Source: Catellatospora sichuanensis
GTDB taxonomy: Bacteria > Actinomycetota > Actinomycetes > Mycobacteriales > Micromonosporaceae
Direction: 5' to 3'
Length of the DNA stretch: 64,000 nt
Assembly (NCBI RefSeq): GCF_007483665.1
Contig: NZ_VIQO01000002.1
Coordinates: 1-64,000 of the forward strand
The notes beneath the pieces were generated by a model. The model had not been told where the DNA came from. It did no database searches and was given only the letters and a program-made list of their open reading frames with translations. The position numbers were made by a program, and so were the translations under genes. This document shows positions 35,204-45,847 of this stretch, in pieces. How positions within the stretch are numbered: the stretch's first letter is position 1; each line of letters opens with the position of its first letter.

Positions 35204-36118
35204 TCACGGCGCGAACCCCTCGGGCAGCAGGCGGGCGAGCGCCCGGACGGCGCGGTACTGGAGGGCCTTGATGGCGCCCTCGTTCTTGCCCATCGCCTGG
35301 GCGGTCTCCGCCACCGAGAAGCCCTGTAGGAACCGCAGCACGATGCACTCCTGCTGCTCGGGGTTGAGCTGCTTGACCGCGGTCAGCAGCGCCACGTTCG
35401 TGATGTGGTCCACCACCGCCGTCTCGGGACTGCCCTCGGGGCCGCGGTCCTCGCGGTCGGCGTCCAGGACGTCGCCCGTGGTGACCTCCAGCCGGTACCG
35501 GCCGGACTTGAAGTGGTCGGCGACCAGGTTGCGGGCGATGGTGACCAGCCACGCGCCCAGGTCGCGGCCCTGCCAGGTGAAGCTGCTGATGCGCTTGAGC
35601 GCGCGCAGGAAGGTGTCCGAGGTCAGGTCCTCGGCCAGCGGCCGGTTGCCGACCCGGAAGTAGATGAACCGGAACACCGTGTCGACGTACCGGTCGTAGA
35701 TGAGCCCGAACGCCGCCGAGTCGCCCTGCTGGGCCCGCTCGACCAGCGTCCACACCTCGTGCGCGGCATCGCTGGGATCGGGCCGGTCCGGATAGCCGGT
35801 GCCGCCGGTGCCCCCTTCTTCGACGGCCGGCAGGACCTGGGTCTCGCCGCTCTCCGTGGCGGACCCGCTGGCCTGGGTCGGGGCGCTGCGCCCGTTGACC
35901 CGCCCGCCCACGGGTTTGGTGCCCGGGGGCTGGTGCCGGGCCGTGGCGTCGTTGCCCTGCCGGGTGCGAATCCGCTGGGTGCCGCCGTCACCTCGTACCG
36001 CCGTGGCCAGCATTTCGTTGAGCGAAGTACGGAGCAGCGTCAGGCCGTCGACCAGGGCCCGGCGAGCCGCCGCCACTTCGCTGGTGACCAGCTCATCGCC
36101 GAACAACACAGAACTCAT
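35204..36118 (-). CDS. bldN: RNA polymerase sigma factor BldN (ECF)
   Basis: 304 aa from ATG 36118, which has GGAGGTGG upstream. Residues ~1-115 are a non-conserved extension (MSSVLFGDELVTSEVAAARR then a Pro/Gly/Ser-rich linker), as in Streptomyces BldN, where such a pro-region is removed. Region 2 (RYVDTVFRFIYFRVGNRPLA; DTFLRALKRISSF) and region 4 (LNPEQQECIVLRFLQGFSVA ... GKNEGAIKALQYRAVRAL) are intact. Controls aerial development and chaplin-type genes in Streptomyces; held by RsbN. Confidence 0.92.
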   Translation of the reverse strand: MSSVLFGDELVTSEVAAARRALVDGLTLLRTSLNEMLATAVRGDGGTQRIRTRQGNDATARHQPPGTKPVGGRVNGRSAPTQASGSATESGETQVLPAVEEGGTGGTGYPDRPDPSDAAHEVWTLVERAQQGDSAAFGLIYDRYVDTVFRFIYFRVGNRPLAEDLTSDTFLRALKRISSFTWQGRDLGAWLVTIARNLVADHFKSGRYRLEVTTGDVLDADREDRGPEGSPETAVVDHITNVALLTAVKQLNPEQQECIVLRFLQGFSVAETAQAMGKNEGAIKALQYRAVRALARLLPEGFAP

Positions 36119-36297
36119 CCCGCCACCTCCGCGTGCCCCCAGACCGATCCGTCCCGGTACTGCGGAGGGCGCACGCGCCCACCGGCGTACCGGGCAATCT
36201 CCACCATAAGCCGCTGAACACCCATGAGGTACTCGTTCGGTGCGATAAACGGCACAAAGGCCTCCTCTGGCTGAGGGGTGTCGACTCATGGCAAAAA

Positions 36298-36339
36298 GGG
36301 TGAGCCGACCCTGAGGACTATAAAGGCCCCAACTCACCC
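36298..36339 (-). promoter_or_regulatory. Candidate bldN promoter flanked by an inverted repeat
   Basis: On the minus strand TATAGT (36322-36317) is a good -10. It sits between GGGTGAG (36298-36304) and CTCACCC (36333-36339), an inverted repeat that could be an operator. The rest of the 452-bp gap 36119-36570 shows no gene; it may hold a long bldN leader. Confidence 0.4.
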
Positions 36340-36570
36340 AGCGGTGTGGAGTCAGTTACACGCCGGACCGAAATGTTGCACCGGCACCCGTAGGTGTCGT
36401 CGCACACGTTGTGCGCTGGTCCGCGTACTGACCGAAAGTTTCGAGGCGGCTCACCCGGGCGGGTGATGCCCCTGTAGTCCCCGTGACAGCGGCGGCCGTG
36501 ACGGCGTCGTGTCAGGACGGTGCACGCGAGGGGTGGGCTCGCGGGCCGGGCTGTGGAAAACTCAGCCTCC

Positions 36571-38088
36571 GTGAACCTCGCCACACTGCTGCGAAAGCAT
36601 GCCGCCGCGACACCGGACCGCATCGCGCTGCGCGCGGGCGAGGAAAGCCTGACCTGGGCGGAGTGGGACGCGCGGGTCGACGCCGCGGCGCGCGGCCTGC
36701 ACGCGCTGGCACTGCCCCCCTCGGCCGGTTTTCCCGCGCGTGTCGCGATCGCCCTGCGCAACGACCTCGACTTCCCCGTCACCCTGCTGGCCGTGTTGCG
36801 GGCCGGACTGGTCGCGGTGCCCTGCAACCCCGGGTTCACCCCCCGCGAACTGCAGCACGTGCTGGCCGACAGCGGGGCGCAGGTGCTGGTCGCCCCGCAG
36901 GAGCTGCTGGACGGGGTCGCCGACGCGGTGGCGCACCCGCTGACCGCGCCACCGGTGGCCGCGGGCGCCGTGCCCGCCGAGGACGCCGGTGACGGGCTGG
37001 CGCTGCTGCTCTACACCTCCGGCACCGAGGGCGCGCCCAAGGGCGCGATGCTGCCCCACGCGGCACTGCTGGCCAACCACCGGCAGCTGGCCGCCGTGGA
37101 GCCGCCGCTGGTCGGCCCCACCGACACGGTGCTGCTGGCGCTGCCCCTGTTCCACGCGTACGGGCTCAACACCGGCCTCGGCTCGGTGCTGTTCCACGGC
37201 GCGGCGGGCGTGCTGACCGCCGACTTCGACCCCGCTGGCTCGGCCGCGCTGATCGCCGAGCACCAGGTGAGCGTGCTGGTCGGCGTGCCGCCGATGTTCC
37301 TGGCCTGGAGCGCCGTGCCGGACATCGGCGAGCGGCTGCGTTCGGTGCGGCTGGCGGTGTGCGGCGCGGCGGCGCTCGAGCCGGCGGCGGCGGCCCGGTT
37401 CGCCGCGCTGACCGGGCACACCGTGCAGGTCGGCTACGGGCTCACCGAGACGGCGCCGGTGCTGGCCTCCACCGTCGCCGCCCCGTCGGCCAAGCCGGGC
37501 TCCATCGGCCGGCCGCTGCCCGGGGTCGAGCTGCGCCTGGTGAACCGGGCCGGCGAGGACGTGTGGCGGGGCGGGGAGCCGCTCGGCGCGGACGACGAGG
37601 ACGACGGAGACGATCCGGACCTCGCCATGCCGGACTCGCCGGGCACCGACCCGGGCGAGATCGTGGCCCGCGGGGAGAACCTGTTCACCGGCTACTGGCC
37701 CGACGGCCGGGGCGGGCCGGACGCTGAGGGCTGGTGGCCCACCCGCGACGTGGCGTACGCCGACGGCGACGGCGACCTGTTCCTGGTCGACCGGCTCGGC
37801 GAGCTGATCCTGGTCAGCGGCTTCAACGTGTACCCCGCCGAGGTGGAGCAGGTGCTGCTGGCGCACCCGGGCGTGGCCCAGGCGGCCGTGCTGGGCGCGC
37901 CGCACCCGATGACCGGCCAGCAGGTGCGCGCGGTGGTGGTGCCCGCGCCCCGCAGCGAGGTCACCGCGGCGGAACTGGCCGCGCACTGCGCCCGGAATCT
38001 GGCCCGGTTCAAGTGCCCGAGTGAGATCGAGTTCGCCGACGCGCTGCCGTACTCGGTCATCGGCAAGGTGCGCAAAGGCCTGCTGTGA
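36571..38088 (+). CDS. Acyl-CoA synthetase (AMP-binding, ANL superfamily)
   Basis: 505 aa; activates a carboxylic acid to acyl-AMP and then acyl-CoA. P-loop LLLYTSGTEGAPKGAMLPHA, then VGYGLTETAPV (A5), ENLFTGYWPDG, DRLGELILVSGFNVYPAEVE, and the catalytic Lys in YSVIGKVRKGLL. GTG 36571 is the likely start (GTG 36553 alternative). An acidic insert DDEDDGDDPD precedes the hinge. Ordered before glutaredoxin and HAD as in Streptomyces. Substrate chain length unknown. Confidence 0.9.
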   Translation: MNLATLLRKHAAATPDRIALRAGEESLTWAEWDARVDAAARGLHALALPPSAGFPARVAIALRNDLDFPVTLLAVLRAGLVAVPCNPGFTPRELQHVLADSGAQVLVAPQELLDGVADAVAHPLTAPPVAAGAVPAEDAGDGLALLLYTSGTEGAPKGAMLPHAALLANHRQLAAVEPPLVGPTDTVLLALPLFHAYGLNTGLGSVLFHGAAGVLTADFDPAGSAALIAEHQVSVLVGVPPMFLAWSAVPDIGERLRSVRLAVCGAAALEPAAAARFAALTGHTVQVGYGLTETAPVLASTVAAPSAKPGSIGRPLPGVELRLVNRAGEDVWRGGEPLGADDEDDGDDPDLAMPDSPGTDPGEIVARGENLFTGYWPDGRGGPDAEGWWPTRDVAYADGDGDLFLVDRLGELILVSGFNVYPAEVEQVLLAHPGVAQAAVLGAPHPMTGQQVRAVVVPAPRSEVTAAELAAHCARNLARFKCPSEIEFADALPYSVIGKVRKGLL

Positions 38089-38108
38089 CCTCTGGAGAGA
38101 ATGGGACC

Positions 38109-38345
38109 GTGACGCGACTGACTCTCTACACCCGGCCCGGCTGCCACCTGTGCGAGGACGCGGTGGCGGCGCTAAAGCGCATCGGCGAGCCGTACGAGGA
38201 GATCGACATCTCCGGTGACCGGGAGCTGGAGGCCGAGTACGGCGACCGGATTCCGGTGGTCATGCTGGACGGCCGGGAGCACGGCTACTGGCGGGTCGAG
38301 GAGCAGCGGCTGCGCCGCGACCTCGCCCGGCAGCAGTCCTCCTGA
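38109..38345 (+). CDS. Glutaredoxin-family protein (DUF836)
   Basis: 78 aa from GTG 38109, with GGAGAG 9 nt upstream; GTG 38085 would overlap the ligase stop. Thioredoxin fold with redox site RPGCHLCED (C-x-x-C, residues ~11-14) and cis-Pro in RIPVVMLDG. Probably a mycothiol-linked or general disulfide reductase; partner unknown. Lies 20 nt after the ligase gene. Confidence 0.9.
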   Translation: MTRLTLYTRPGCHLCEDAVAALKRIGEPYEEIDISGDRELEAEYGDRIPVVMLDGREHGYWRVEEQRLRRDLARQQSS

Positions 38346-38396
38346 CCACCGTGGGCCGAGCACGCTGAGCAGGGGAGGCGTGGGTAATCTGGCGGG

Positions 38397-39053
38397 ATGA
38401 AGCGCGGCGCGAAGCACCTTGTCTGGGACTGGAACGGCACCCTCGTCGACGACCTGCACCTGGTCGTGAACTCCACCAACGTGGCGTTCGCCGCGGCCGC
38501 GCCGGGCTTGTCGATCAAGGTGACCGCCGACGAGCACCGCCGTGACTTCCGCCGCCCGATCAGCGAGTACTACGGCTCCGTGCTGGGCCGCCCGATCACC
38601 GAGGCCGAGTTCGTCGAGCTGGACCGGGTCTTCCACGACGCGTACCGCACCGGACTGGCCGAGCTGGCGCTGGCCGCGGGTGCGCTGGACGCGCTGCGCG
38701 GCTGGACGGGAACGCAGTCGCTGCTGTCCATGTGGTTCCACGAGGAGCTGGTGCCGACCGTCACCCGCTACCAGCTGACGTCGCACTTCATCCGGGTGGA
38801 CGGGCTGCGCGAGCGGCTGGCCGGTGAGCAGGCGCACAAGGCCGGCCACCTGAAGCGGCACCTGACCGAGCTGCGCCTGCAGGGCGCCGACGTGGTGCTG
38901 ATCGGCGACTCCATCGACGATGCCGACGCGGCCGCGTCCGTGGGGGCGCGCTGCGTGCTCTACACCGGCGGCTTCACCGACCCGGCCAAGCTGCGCGCGT
39001 ACGGCGTGCCGGTCGCGGACACGCTGCTCGAGGCCGTCGCGCTCGCGGCGTGA
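38397..39053 (+). CDS. HAD-superfamily phosphatase (Gph-like)
   Basis: 218 aa. HAD motif I VWDWNGTLVDD (first Asp nucleophile, second general acid position occupied by N, DWN), cap domain, motif III Lys region and motif IV LIGDSIDDADAA. Similar to phosphoglycolate phosphatases in layout. TAATCT (38385-38390) sits 6 nt before the ATG and no ribosome site is present: leaderless promoter. Confidence 0.85.
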   Translation: MKRGAKHLVWDWNGTLVDDLHLVVNSTNVAFAAAAPGLSIKVTADEHRRDFRRPISEYYGSVLGRPITEAEFVELDRVFHDAYRTGLAELALAAGALDALRGWTGTQSLLSMWFHEELVPTVTRYQLTSHFIRVDGLRERLAGEQAHKAGHLKRHLTELRLQGADVVLIGDSIDDADAAASVGARCVLYTGGFTDPAKLRAYGVPVADTLLEAVALAA

Positions 39054-39190
39054 CGTTCGTCTCTGGATGCCCTTGGCCGGCGCCTCTGGTGAGCGGTTTG
39101 AGTTAATCGCGGCTTTTGGTTGGGTATGCGGCCAATCGAGTGGGCGTGTTTTGGGAGCGATTGTCATGGTTGCGACATAATCGCGGAGCA

Positions 39191-39322
39191 GCGCCCATCC
39201 GGACGCCCGTCGCGAACCGCCTTTCCGGCGACTCTCCGTGACGGGTGGAGTGGGGTTCGGCCAGAGTGGGGGCACACATGCCGCGGGGGCATTCTGGCCG
39301 ATTCGCGATCCCGGATGGGCGC
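39191..39322. repeat. Distant inverted repeats in the rex leader region
   Basis: GCGCCCATCCGG (39191-39202) is an exact inverted match of 39311-39322, 108 nt apart. Inside and beside it ATTCGCGATC (39301-39310) is nearly inverted at 39331-39340. The 395-bp gap 39054-39448 holds no gene but is A/T-richer than its surroundings; the repeats may form an RNA or DNA structure upstream of the Rex site. Confidence 0.45.
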
Positions 39323-39339
39323 GCTTTCAAGATCGCGAT

Positions 39340-39357
39340 TTGTGCACCTGTTCACAA
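39340..39357. promoter_or_regulatory. Rex operator (ROP)
   Basis: TTGTGCACCTGTTCACAA matches the actinobacterial Rex site (TTGTG-n8-CACAA with TTCAC half-site). It lies about 90 nt before the rex start and next to TAGTCT (-10-like). Rex should therefore repress its own rex-hemACD operon when NADH is low relative to NAD+. Confidence 0.82.
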
Positions 39358-39448
39358 GCGCTTAGTCTGTTACCTCGACGTTCCCCGCTAGCACAGAGCC
39401 GTTCGGCCATGTGATCTGGGGTCTAAGCCTTGTTCGGCACGGAGTCTC

Positions 39449-40330
39449 ATGAGTCAGCAGCGCACCGGTCACGAAGCCGGGATCACCGGCCGTGTCGGCG
39501 CGGTCACGCCCTCCGCGGTGCCGGATTTCCCGGACCTGCCCGAGGCGACGGTGGCCCGCCTGCCCGAGTATCTGCGTGCCCTGCATCACCTCGCCGAGAC
39601 CGGGCACGACACCGTCTCCAGCGAGGGCCTGGCGCTCGCCGCCGGGGTCAACTCGGCCAAACTTCGCAAGGACCTGTCCCACCTCGGCTCGTACGGCACC
39701 CGCGGCGTCGGCTACGACATCGAGCCACTGGTCGGCCAGATCGAATACATCCTCGGCCTGAACAAGCGCCGCGCGGTCGCCCTCGTCGGTGTCGGTAACC
39801 TCGGCCACGCGCTGGCCGGCTACGCCGGGTTCGCGAGCCGCGGCTTCCGCATCGCCGCGCTGTTCGACGCGGACCTCACCCGGGTCGGCGAACTGATCAA
39901 CGGCATCGCCGTGCGGCACATCGGCGACATCCCCGAGGTGGTCAAGTCCGAGGCGATCTCCATCGCCGTGCTGGCCACCCCGGCCGGTGCCGCCCAGGCC
40001 GTCGCCGACCAGCTGGTCGCGGCCGGGGTCACCAGCATCCTGAACTTCGCCCCGGTGGTGCTCAACCTCCCGGAGCAGGTCGACGTCCGCAAGGTGGATC
40101 TCGCCGTCGAGCTGCAGATCCTCTCGTTCCACGAGCACCGCAAATCGGCCCGCGAGGCCGAGCAGGCCAACTCGGCCGCCAGGGCCGCGCAGGCGGCCGT
40201 CAACGGAACCGAGCAGAGCAAGCCGGTAGCCCGCGCAGCCGGCCAGGGCCGGGTGGCCCACGTCATCGCCGAAGCCGGCGGGGCCGTCAACGGCAGCCCC
40301 GTCGCCGCGCGAGGAGAGGTGGCCGCGTGA
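39449..40330 (+). CDS. rex: Redox-sensing transcriptional repressor Rex
   Basis: 293 aa. N-terminal winged helix (ATVARLPEYLRALHHLAETG ... VNSAKLRKDLSHLGSYGTRG) and Rossmann NADH-binding domain (RAVALVGVGNLGHALAGYAG), then the C-terminal swap helix. The last ~70 residues are an Ala/Gln-rich extension not needed in Rex proteins elsewhere. Rex binds DNA with NAD+ and leaves it with NADH. ATG 39449 has GGAG upstream. Its stop overlaps hemA (GTGA). Confidence 0.95.
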   Translation: MSQQRTGHEAGITGRVGAVTPSAVPDFPDLPEATVARLPEYLRALHHLAETGHDTVSSEGLALAAGVNSAKLRKDLSHLGSYGTRGVGYDIEPLVGQIEYILGLNKRRAVALVGVGNLGHALAGYAGFASRGFRIAALFDADLTRVGELINGIAVRHIGDIPEVVKSEAISIAVLATPAGAAQAVADQLVAAGVTSILNFAPVVLNLPEQVDVRKVDLAVELQILSFHEHRKSAREAEQANSAARAAQAAVNGTEQSKPVARAAGQGRVAHVIAEAGGAVNGSPVAARGEVAA

Positions 40331-41661
40331 ACCTCGTCGTGGTCGGCGCGTCGTATCGGACCGCGCCGGTGGAACTGCTGGAGAAGCTGTCCCTGGTCGA
40401 AGGCGCGCAGGCGCTGCCCAGGCTGCTGTCCGGCGGCGAGCTGTCCGAGGCCGTCGTGGTCTCCACCTGCAACCGGGTCGAGGTCTACGCGGCTGTGCCC
40501 GCGTTCCACGCCGGGCTGAGCCGCCTCGGCGAGGTGCTGTCCGAGCTGTCCGGCGTGCCCGCCGAGCAGCTCGCGAGCACCCTCTACGTGCACCACGGCC
40601 AGGACGCGGTCCGCCACGTCTTCCGGGTCGCCGCCGGGCTGGACTCGATGGTCGCCGGTGAGGCGCAGATCCTCGGCCAGCTCCGCGAGGCGTACCAGCA
40701 GGCCACCGAGGCCGACGCGGCCGGCAAGGTGCTGCACGAGCTGCTGCAGCAGGCGCTGCGGGTCGGCAAGCGGGCGCACGCCGAGACCGGCATCGACCAC
40801 GCGCCGCGCAGCATGGTCAGCGCCGCGCTGGACCACGCCGTGGCGAACGCCGCGGACTGCCACGACTGGCTCGTGGTGGGCGCCGGGGCGATGGGCGCGC
40901 TGGCCGTCGCCGAGCTGACCCGCCGCGGCGCGGGCACGGTCACCGTGGTCAACCGCGGGCAGGACCGGGCGCAGCGGCTCGCCGACGCGTACGGCTGCAC
41001 CGCCGCCCCGATCGAGCGCCTGCCCGAACTGCTGGCCGAGGCGGACGTCGTGATCACCGCGACCGCGTCGACCGGCCACGTGCTCACTTCCGAGAACGTC
41101 GGTGCGGCGCGCACCGGGTCCGACAAGATCCTGACTATCATCGATCTGGCGATGCCGCGCGACGTCGAGCCGGCCGTCGCCGAGCTTCCCGGAGTGCGGC
41201 TCGTCGATGTCGCGCGCCTGGGCACCGTGCTCGACCCGGCCACGTCCGGCGCCCCGGTCTGCCCCCGCTCGTCCGCGGACCGCGAGGTCGCGGCCGTGGA
41301 GGAGATCGTCGCGGGCGAGGTCGACTCGTATGCGAGCTGGCTGCGCGGCGCCGAGGTGGCGCCGACGGTCGCCGCGCTGCGGGCCCGGGCCGAGGAAGTG
41401 GTCAGCGCCGAGCTGCGCCGCCTCGCCCAGCGCCGCGTCGACCTGACCGACGACCAGCGCGCCGACGTGGCGCACACCGTGCACCGGATCGTGCAGCGCC
41501 TGCTGCACCAGCCCACCGTGCGGGTGCGCCAACTGGCCGCCGAGCCCGGCGGAGAGGCGTACGCCAGCCTGCTGCGCGACCTGTTCGACCTGTCGGTGAT
41601 CCCCGGATCACCGGACCACACCACGGTGGCAGATGTGCCAGATTTGAAGGGGGGTGCCTGA
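40327..41661 (+). CDS. hemA: Glutamyl-tRNA reductase
   Basis: 444 aa; reduces Glu-tRNA to glutamate-1-semialdehyde with NADPH, the first step of tetrapyrrole synthesis. The catalytic Cys48 sits in VVSTCNRVEVYA; VRHVFRVAAGLDSMVAGEAQ and the Rossmann GAGAMGALAV follow; the C-terminal dimerisation spine is present. GTG 40327 overlaps the rex stop, with AGGAGAGG upstream. First haem gene of the coupled operon. Confidence 0.96.
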   Translation: MNLVVVGASYRTAPVELLEKLSLVEGAQALPRLLSGGELSEAVVVSTCNRVEVYAAVPAFHAGLSRLGEVLSELSGVPAEQLASTLYVHHGQDAVRHVFRVAAGLDSMVAGEAQILGQLREAYQQATEADAAGKVLHELLQQALRVGKRAHAETGIDHAPRSMVSAALDHAVANAADCHDWLVVGAGAMGALAVAELTRRGAGTVTVVNRGQDRAQRLADAYGCTAAPIERLPELLAEADVVITATASTGHVLTSENVGAARTGSDKILTIIDLAMPRDVEPAVAELPGVRLVDVARLGTVLDPATSGAPVCPRSSADREVAAVEEIVAGEVDSYASWLRGAEVAPTVAALRARAEEVVSAELRRLAQRRVDLTDDQRADVAHTVHRIVQRLLHQPTVRVRQLAAEPGGEAYASLLRDLFDLSVIPGSPDHTTVADVPDLKGGA

Positions 41662-42581
41662 TGACCAGCACAGGCGTGCTCCGCCTCGGTACGAGAGGCA
41701 GCGCCCTCGCGATGGCGCAGTCGCAGACCGTGGCGGACATGGTGACCGCGGCGACCGGCCTGCGGGTCGAGTTGGTGGAGATCGCGACGGCGGGCGACCG
41801 CTCGTCCGCGCCCGTGCAGCAGCTCGGCGTGGGCGTGTTCGTGTCGGCGCTGCGTGACGCGCTCTCCGCGAAAGAGATCGACTTCGCGGTGCACTCGTAC
41901 AAGGACCTGCCCACCGCGCCCGCCGACGGTCTGTCCATCGCGGCCGTGCCCCAGCGGGCCGACCCGCGCGACGCCCTGATCGCCCGGGACGGGCTGACCC
42001 TGGCCGAGCTGCCCGCCGGCGCCGTCATCGGCACCGGCGCGCTGCGCCGCATCGCGCAGATCAACGCGCTGGGCCTGCCCGTGACCACCGTGCCGATCCG
42101 CGGCAACGTGGACACCCGGCTGCGCAAGGTCGCCGACGGCGAGCTGGACGCGGTCGTGCTGGCCCGTGCCGGCCTGGCCCGGCTGGGCCGCGCCGGTGAG
42201 GTCACCGAGATCCTGGACCCGATGCTGATGCTGCCCGCGCCCGCCCAGGGCGCGCTGGCCGTCGAGTGCCGGTCCGCAGATGCCGACCTGGTCGAGGCCC
42301 TCGCGGCCCTCGACCACCGGGCGACCCGTGCGGCGGTCACCGCCGAACGGGCGCTGCTGGCCGCGCTGGAGGCAGGGTGCAGTGCACCCGTCGCCGCGCT
42401 GGCCGAGACAACCGAAGACGACGAGATCTACCTGCGCGGTGCGGTGATCAGCGTGGACGGGCGATTCGCCCTCCGGCTGTCGCGCACCGGAACGCTCGCC
42501 GAGGCCGAGCAGATCGGGCGGGCCCTGGCCGCCGACCTGCTCGAAGACGGTGCCGATAATGTACTTGGGAGTGCAGAATGA
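41661..42581 (+). CDS. hemC: Porphobilinogen deaminase (hydroxymethylbilane synthase)
   Basis: 306 aa; joins four porphobilinogens into hydroxymethylbilane. RLGTRGSALAMAQ start, substrate Arg/Lys set (HSYKDLPT; GTGALRRIAQI; PIRGNVDTRL) and the Cys240 that carries the dipyrromethane cofactor (ALEAGCSAPVAAL). ATG 41661 overlaps the hemA stop by one base (TGATGA), and its own stop overlaps hemD (ATGA). Confidence 0.96.
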   Translation: MTSTGVLRLGTRGSALAMAQSQTVADMVTAATGLRVELVEIATAGDRSSAPVQQLGVGVFVSALRDALSAKEIDFAVHSYKDLPTAPADGLSIAAVPQRADPRDALIARDGLTLAELPAGAVIGTGALRRIAQINALGLPVTTVPIRGNVDTRLRKVADGELDAVVLARAGLARLGRAGEVTEILDPMLMLPAPAQGALAVECRSADADLVEALAALDHRATRAAVTAERALLAALEAGCSAPVAALAETTEDDEIYLRGAVISVDGRFALRLSRTGTLAEAEQIGRALAADLLEDGADNVLGSAE

Positions 42582-44158
42582 CCCGCACCCGTAAGCCCGC
42601 CGGGCACGTCGCGTTCGTCGGGGCTGGACCCGGCGACCCGGGACTGCTCACCCGCCGCGCGTACGACACGCTGCTCGAAGCCGACCACATCGTGTACGAC
42701 CGCAGCGTGCCCGACGCGCTGCTCGACACGCTGAAGGCCGAGACCGGCGAGCAGACCGAATACAGCCCCGCCGAGGGTGTGCCCGGCGACGTGGCCAAGG
42801 TGCTGCTGTCCGAGGCGCGGTCCGGCCGCAACGCGGTGCACCTGGTGACCGGTGACCCGTTCGGCCACGACGCGGTGGTCAAGGAGGTCCAGGCGGTTGC
42901 CCGGACCAACGTGCGCTTCGCGGTCGTGCCCGGCGTCGCCCAGGCCGCCGGTGTGGCGACCTACGCGGGCGTGCCGCTGACCGGCGTGCGCACCGCCGCC
43001 GACGTCGACGACGTCACCACGCTCGACTTCGACGGGCTGGCCGCCGCGGTGCGGCACGGCTCGGTCGCCCTGGCCGTGGACGCCGGCGACCTCGCCTCGG
43101 TGCGCGACGGCCTGCTGGCCGCGGGCGTCGACGGCACCCAGCCGGTGGCGATCACCGGGGACGGCACCGGGGACACGCAGTACACCACCACCTCGTCGGT
43201 GGACAGCTTCGTCGCCGCGGCGCTGGGCTTCTCCGGCCGGGTCGTGGTCACCGTCGGCGGCGGCGTCCAGAACCTGGACAAGCTCGGCTGGTGGGAGCGG
43301 CGGCCGCTGTACGGCTGGCGCGTACTGGTGCCGCGTACCAAGGAGCAGGCGGGCGTGATGAGCGCGCGGCTGCGGGCGTACGGCGCCATCCCGTGCGAGG
43401 TGCCGACGATCGCGGTCGAGCCGCCCCGGACTCCGGCCCAGATGGAGCGGGCGATCAAGGGCCTGGTCGACGGCCGGTACGCCTGGGTCATCTTCACCAG
43501 CGCCAACGCCGTGCGCGCGGTGTGGGAGAAGTTCGCCGAGCACGGCCTCGACGCGCGCCACTTCGGCGGCGTGAAGATCGCCTGCATCGGCGAGTCGACC
43601 GCCGAAGCAGTCCGCGCGTTCGGCATCCAGCCCGAGCTGGTGCCCGCGGGCGACCAGTCCAGCGAGGGCCTGCTGGCCGAGTTCGCGCCGTACGACGAGA
43701 TCTTCGACCCGGTGGGCCGGGTGCTGCTGCCCCGCGCCGACATCGCGACCGAGACGCTCGCCGCCGGGCTCACCGAGCGCGGCTGGGAGGTCGACGACGT
43801 CACGGCGTACCGGACCGTGCGCGCGGCGCCGCCGCCGGAGGAGATCCGCAACGCCATCAAGTCGGGTGGTTTCGACGCGGTCCTGTTCACGTCGAGCTCC
43901 ACGGTGCGTAACCTCGTCGGCATCGCCGGCAAGCCGCACCAGCGCACCGTGGTGTCGGTGATCGGCCCGAAGACGGCCGAGACCGCACTCGAGTTCGGCC
44001 TGCGCGTCGACGTGCAGCCGGAGCACGCGTCCGTCCCCGACCTGGTCGAGGCGCTCGCCATGTACGCCGTCGAGCTGCGCGAGCGGCTCGCCGCGATGCC
44101 CGCCAAGCAGCGTCGCGGCTCGAAGGTCCAGGGGCCGACCGCGCTACGGTTCCGCTAG
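42578..44158 (+). CDS. hemD: Fused uroporphyrin-III C-methyltransferase-like / uroporphyrinogen-III synthase
   Basis: 526 aa. Residues ~1-245 have the methyltransferase fold ([20 protein letters not shown] ... [20 protein letters not shown]), and ~250-525 the HemD synthase ([20 protein letters not shown] ... [14 protein letters not shown] ... [13 protein letters not shown]), which closes the ring to uroporphyrinogen III. The methyltransferase part has lost the usual GGDPxxFGRGGEE (here [12 protein letters not shown]), so that activity is doubtful. Same fusion in Streptomyces. ATG overlaps hemC. Confidence 0.92.
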   Translation: MTRTRKPAGHVAFVGAGPGDPGLLTRRAYDTLLEADHIVYDRSVPDALLDTLKAETGEQTEYSPAEGVPGDVAKVLLSEARSGRNAVHLVTGDPFGHDAVVKEVQAVARTNVRFAVVPGVAQAAGVATYAGVPLTGVRTAADVDDVTTLDFDGLAAAVRHGSVALAVDAGDLASVRDGLLAAGVDGTQPVAITGDGTGDTQYTTTSSVDSFVAAALGFSGRVVVTVGGGVQNLDKLGWWERRPLYGWRVLVPRTKEQAGVMSARLRAYGAIPCEVPTIAVEPPRTPAQMERAIKGLVDGRYAWVIFTSANAVRAVWEKFAEHGLDARHFGGVKIACIGESTAEAVRAFGIQPELVPAGDQSSEGLLAEFAPYDEIFDPVGRVLLPRADIATETLAAGLTERGWEVDDVTAYRTVRAAPPPEEIRNAIKSGGFDAVLFTSSSTVRNLVGIAGKPHQRTVVSVIGPKTAETALEFGLRVDVQPEHASVPDLVEALAMYAVELRERLAAMPAKQRRGSKVQGPTALRFR

Positions 44159-44243
44159 GCCAGATGATCCGGCGCGTCCTCGCGGACCCGGTGCCTCGTT
44201 GATCTGCGAGGACGTGCCGATTCTTCAACCCAGGGAGTACGTG

Positions 44244-45220
<977 letters not shown>

Positions 45221-45227
<7 letters not shown>

Positions 45228-45712
45228 TACACCTCCGGCGGCTCCGGGTCGTTGCGGTACTTCTTCACCCGGACCTCCCACTGGCTGCGCCGCCGTTGCG
45301 CGTCTCGGTGTGCCCGGTCGCGCAGGAACGTCTCCGGCGGCCGGGCCAGCCCGTACTGGTCGGCCCACCACTCGCCCGGCCGCGGGTCGAGCACCAGGTC
45401 CAGGTGCGATGGGTAGCGGCGCTCCGCGCCGTCGCGCAGCTCCAGGTCGCGCCGATCGCTCATCGGCATCAGCACGTGGCCGTCGTCATCGACCACGGTG
45501 AGATAGTGCCCCGTCGCCCCCATCAGTTTGGCGAAGGCGACGAGGCTAGGCCATAGCTCACCGGCCTCGATCCGCCCCACCGTCGACGCGTGCAGCCCCG
45601 CGCCCTTGGCCAGCTCACGCTGGCTCAGATCGGCGCGGCGGCGGGCAGCCCGGATCAGCCCCACCACAGGGAACGGCGTGCCGGGCAGGCTCTCCTTGCG
45701 GGGACGCGGCAT
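45221..45712 (-). CDS. XRE-family helix-turn-helix protein
   Basis: 163 aa from ATG 45712. Residues ~15-75 form the Xre/Cro helix-turn-helix ([20 protein letters not shown] ... [15 protein letters not shown]). The C-terminal ~90 residues are charged and Trp/Tyr-rich, ending PPEVYQ, of a type common next to such domains in actinobacteria. No partner toxin is adjacent. Targets unknown. Confidence 0.82.
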
Positions 45713-45847
45713 GCCCGTCAGCTTCGCCGCCAGGCCGGTCCTAGGCAACCGGCGTTCCCCGAACCTGTGGACAACCGCTGGGCCTGTGGATAACCCACGA
45801 GCCTTCGCCCCCCGGCCCGCCCAGTTCAGGCATACCCCGGAAGTGCA

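Noticed and set aside
36119-36570. tRNA or riboswitch in the bldN upstream gap
   Set aside because: No cloverleaf or known riboswitch core could be built; only a promoter-like box and short inverted repeats are seen.
39103-39330. Small minus-strand frame of 75 codons in the rex upstream gap
   Set aside because: No ribosome site, no domain, and it covers the inverted repeats next to the Rex operator.
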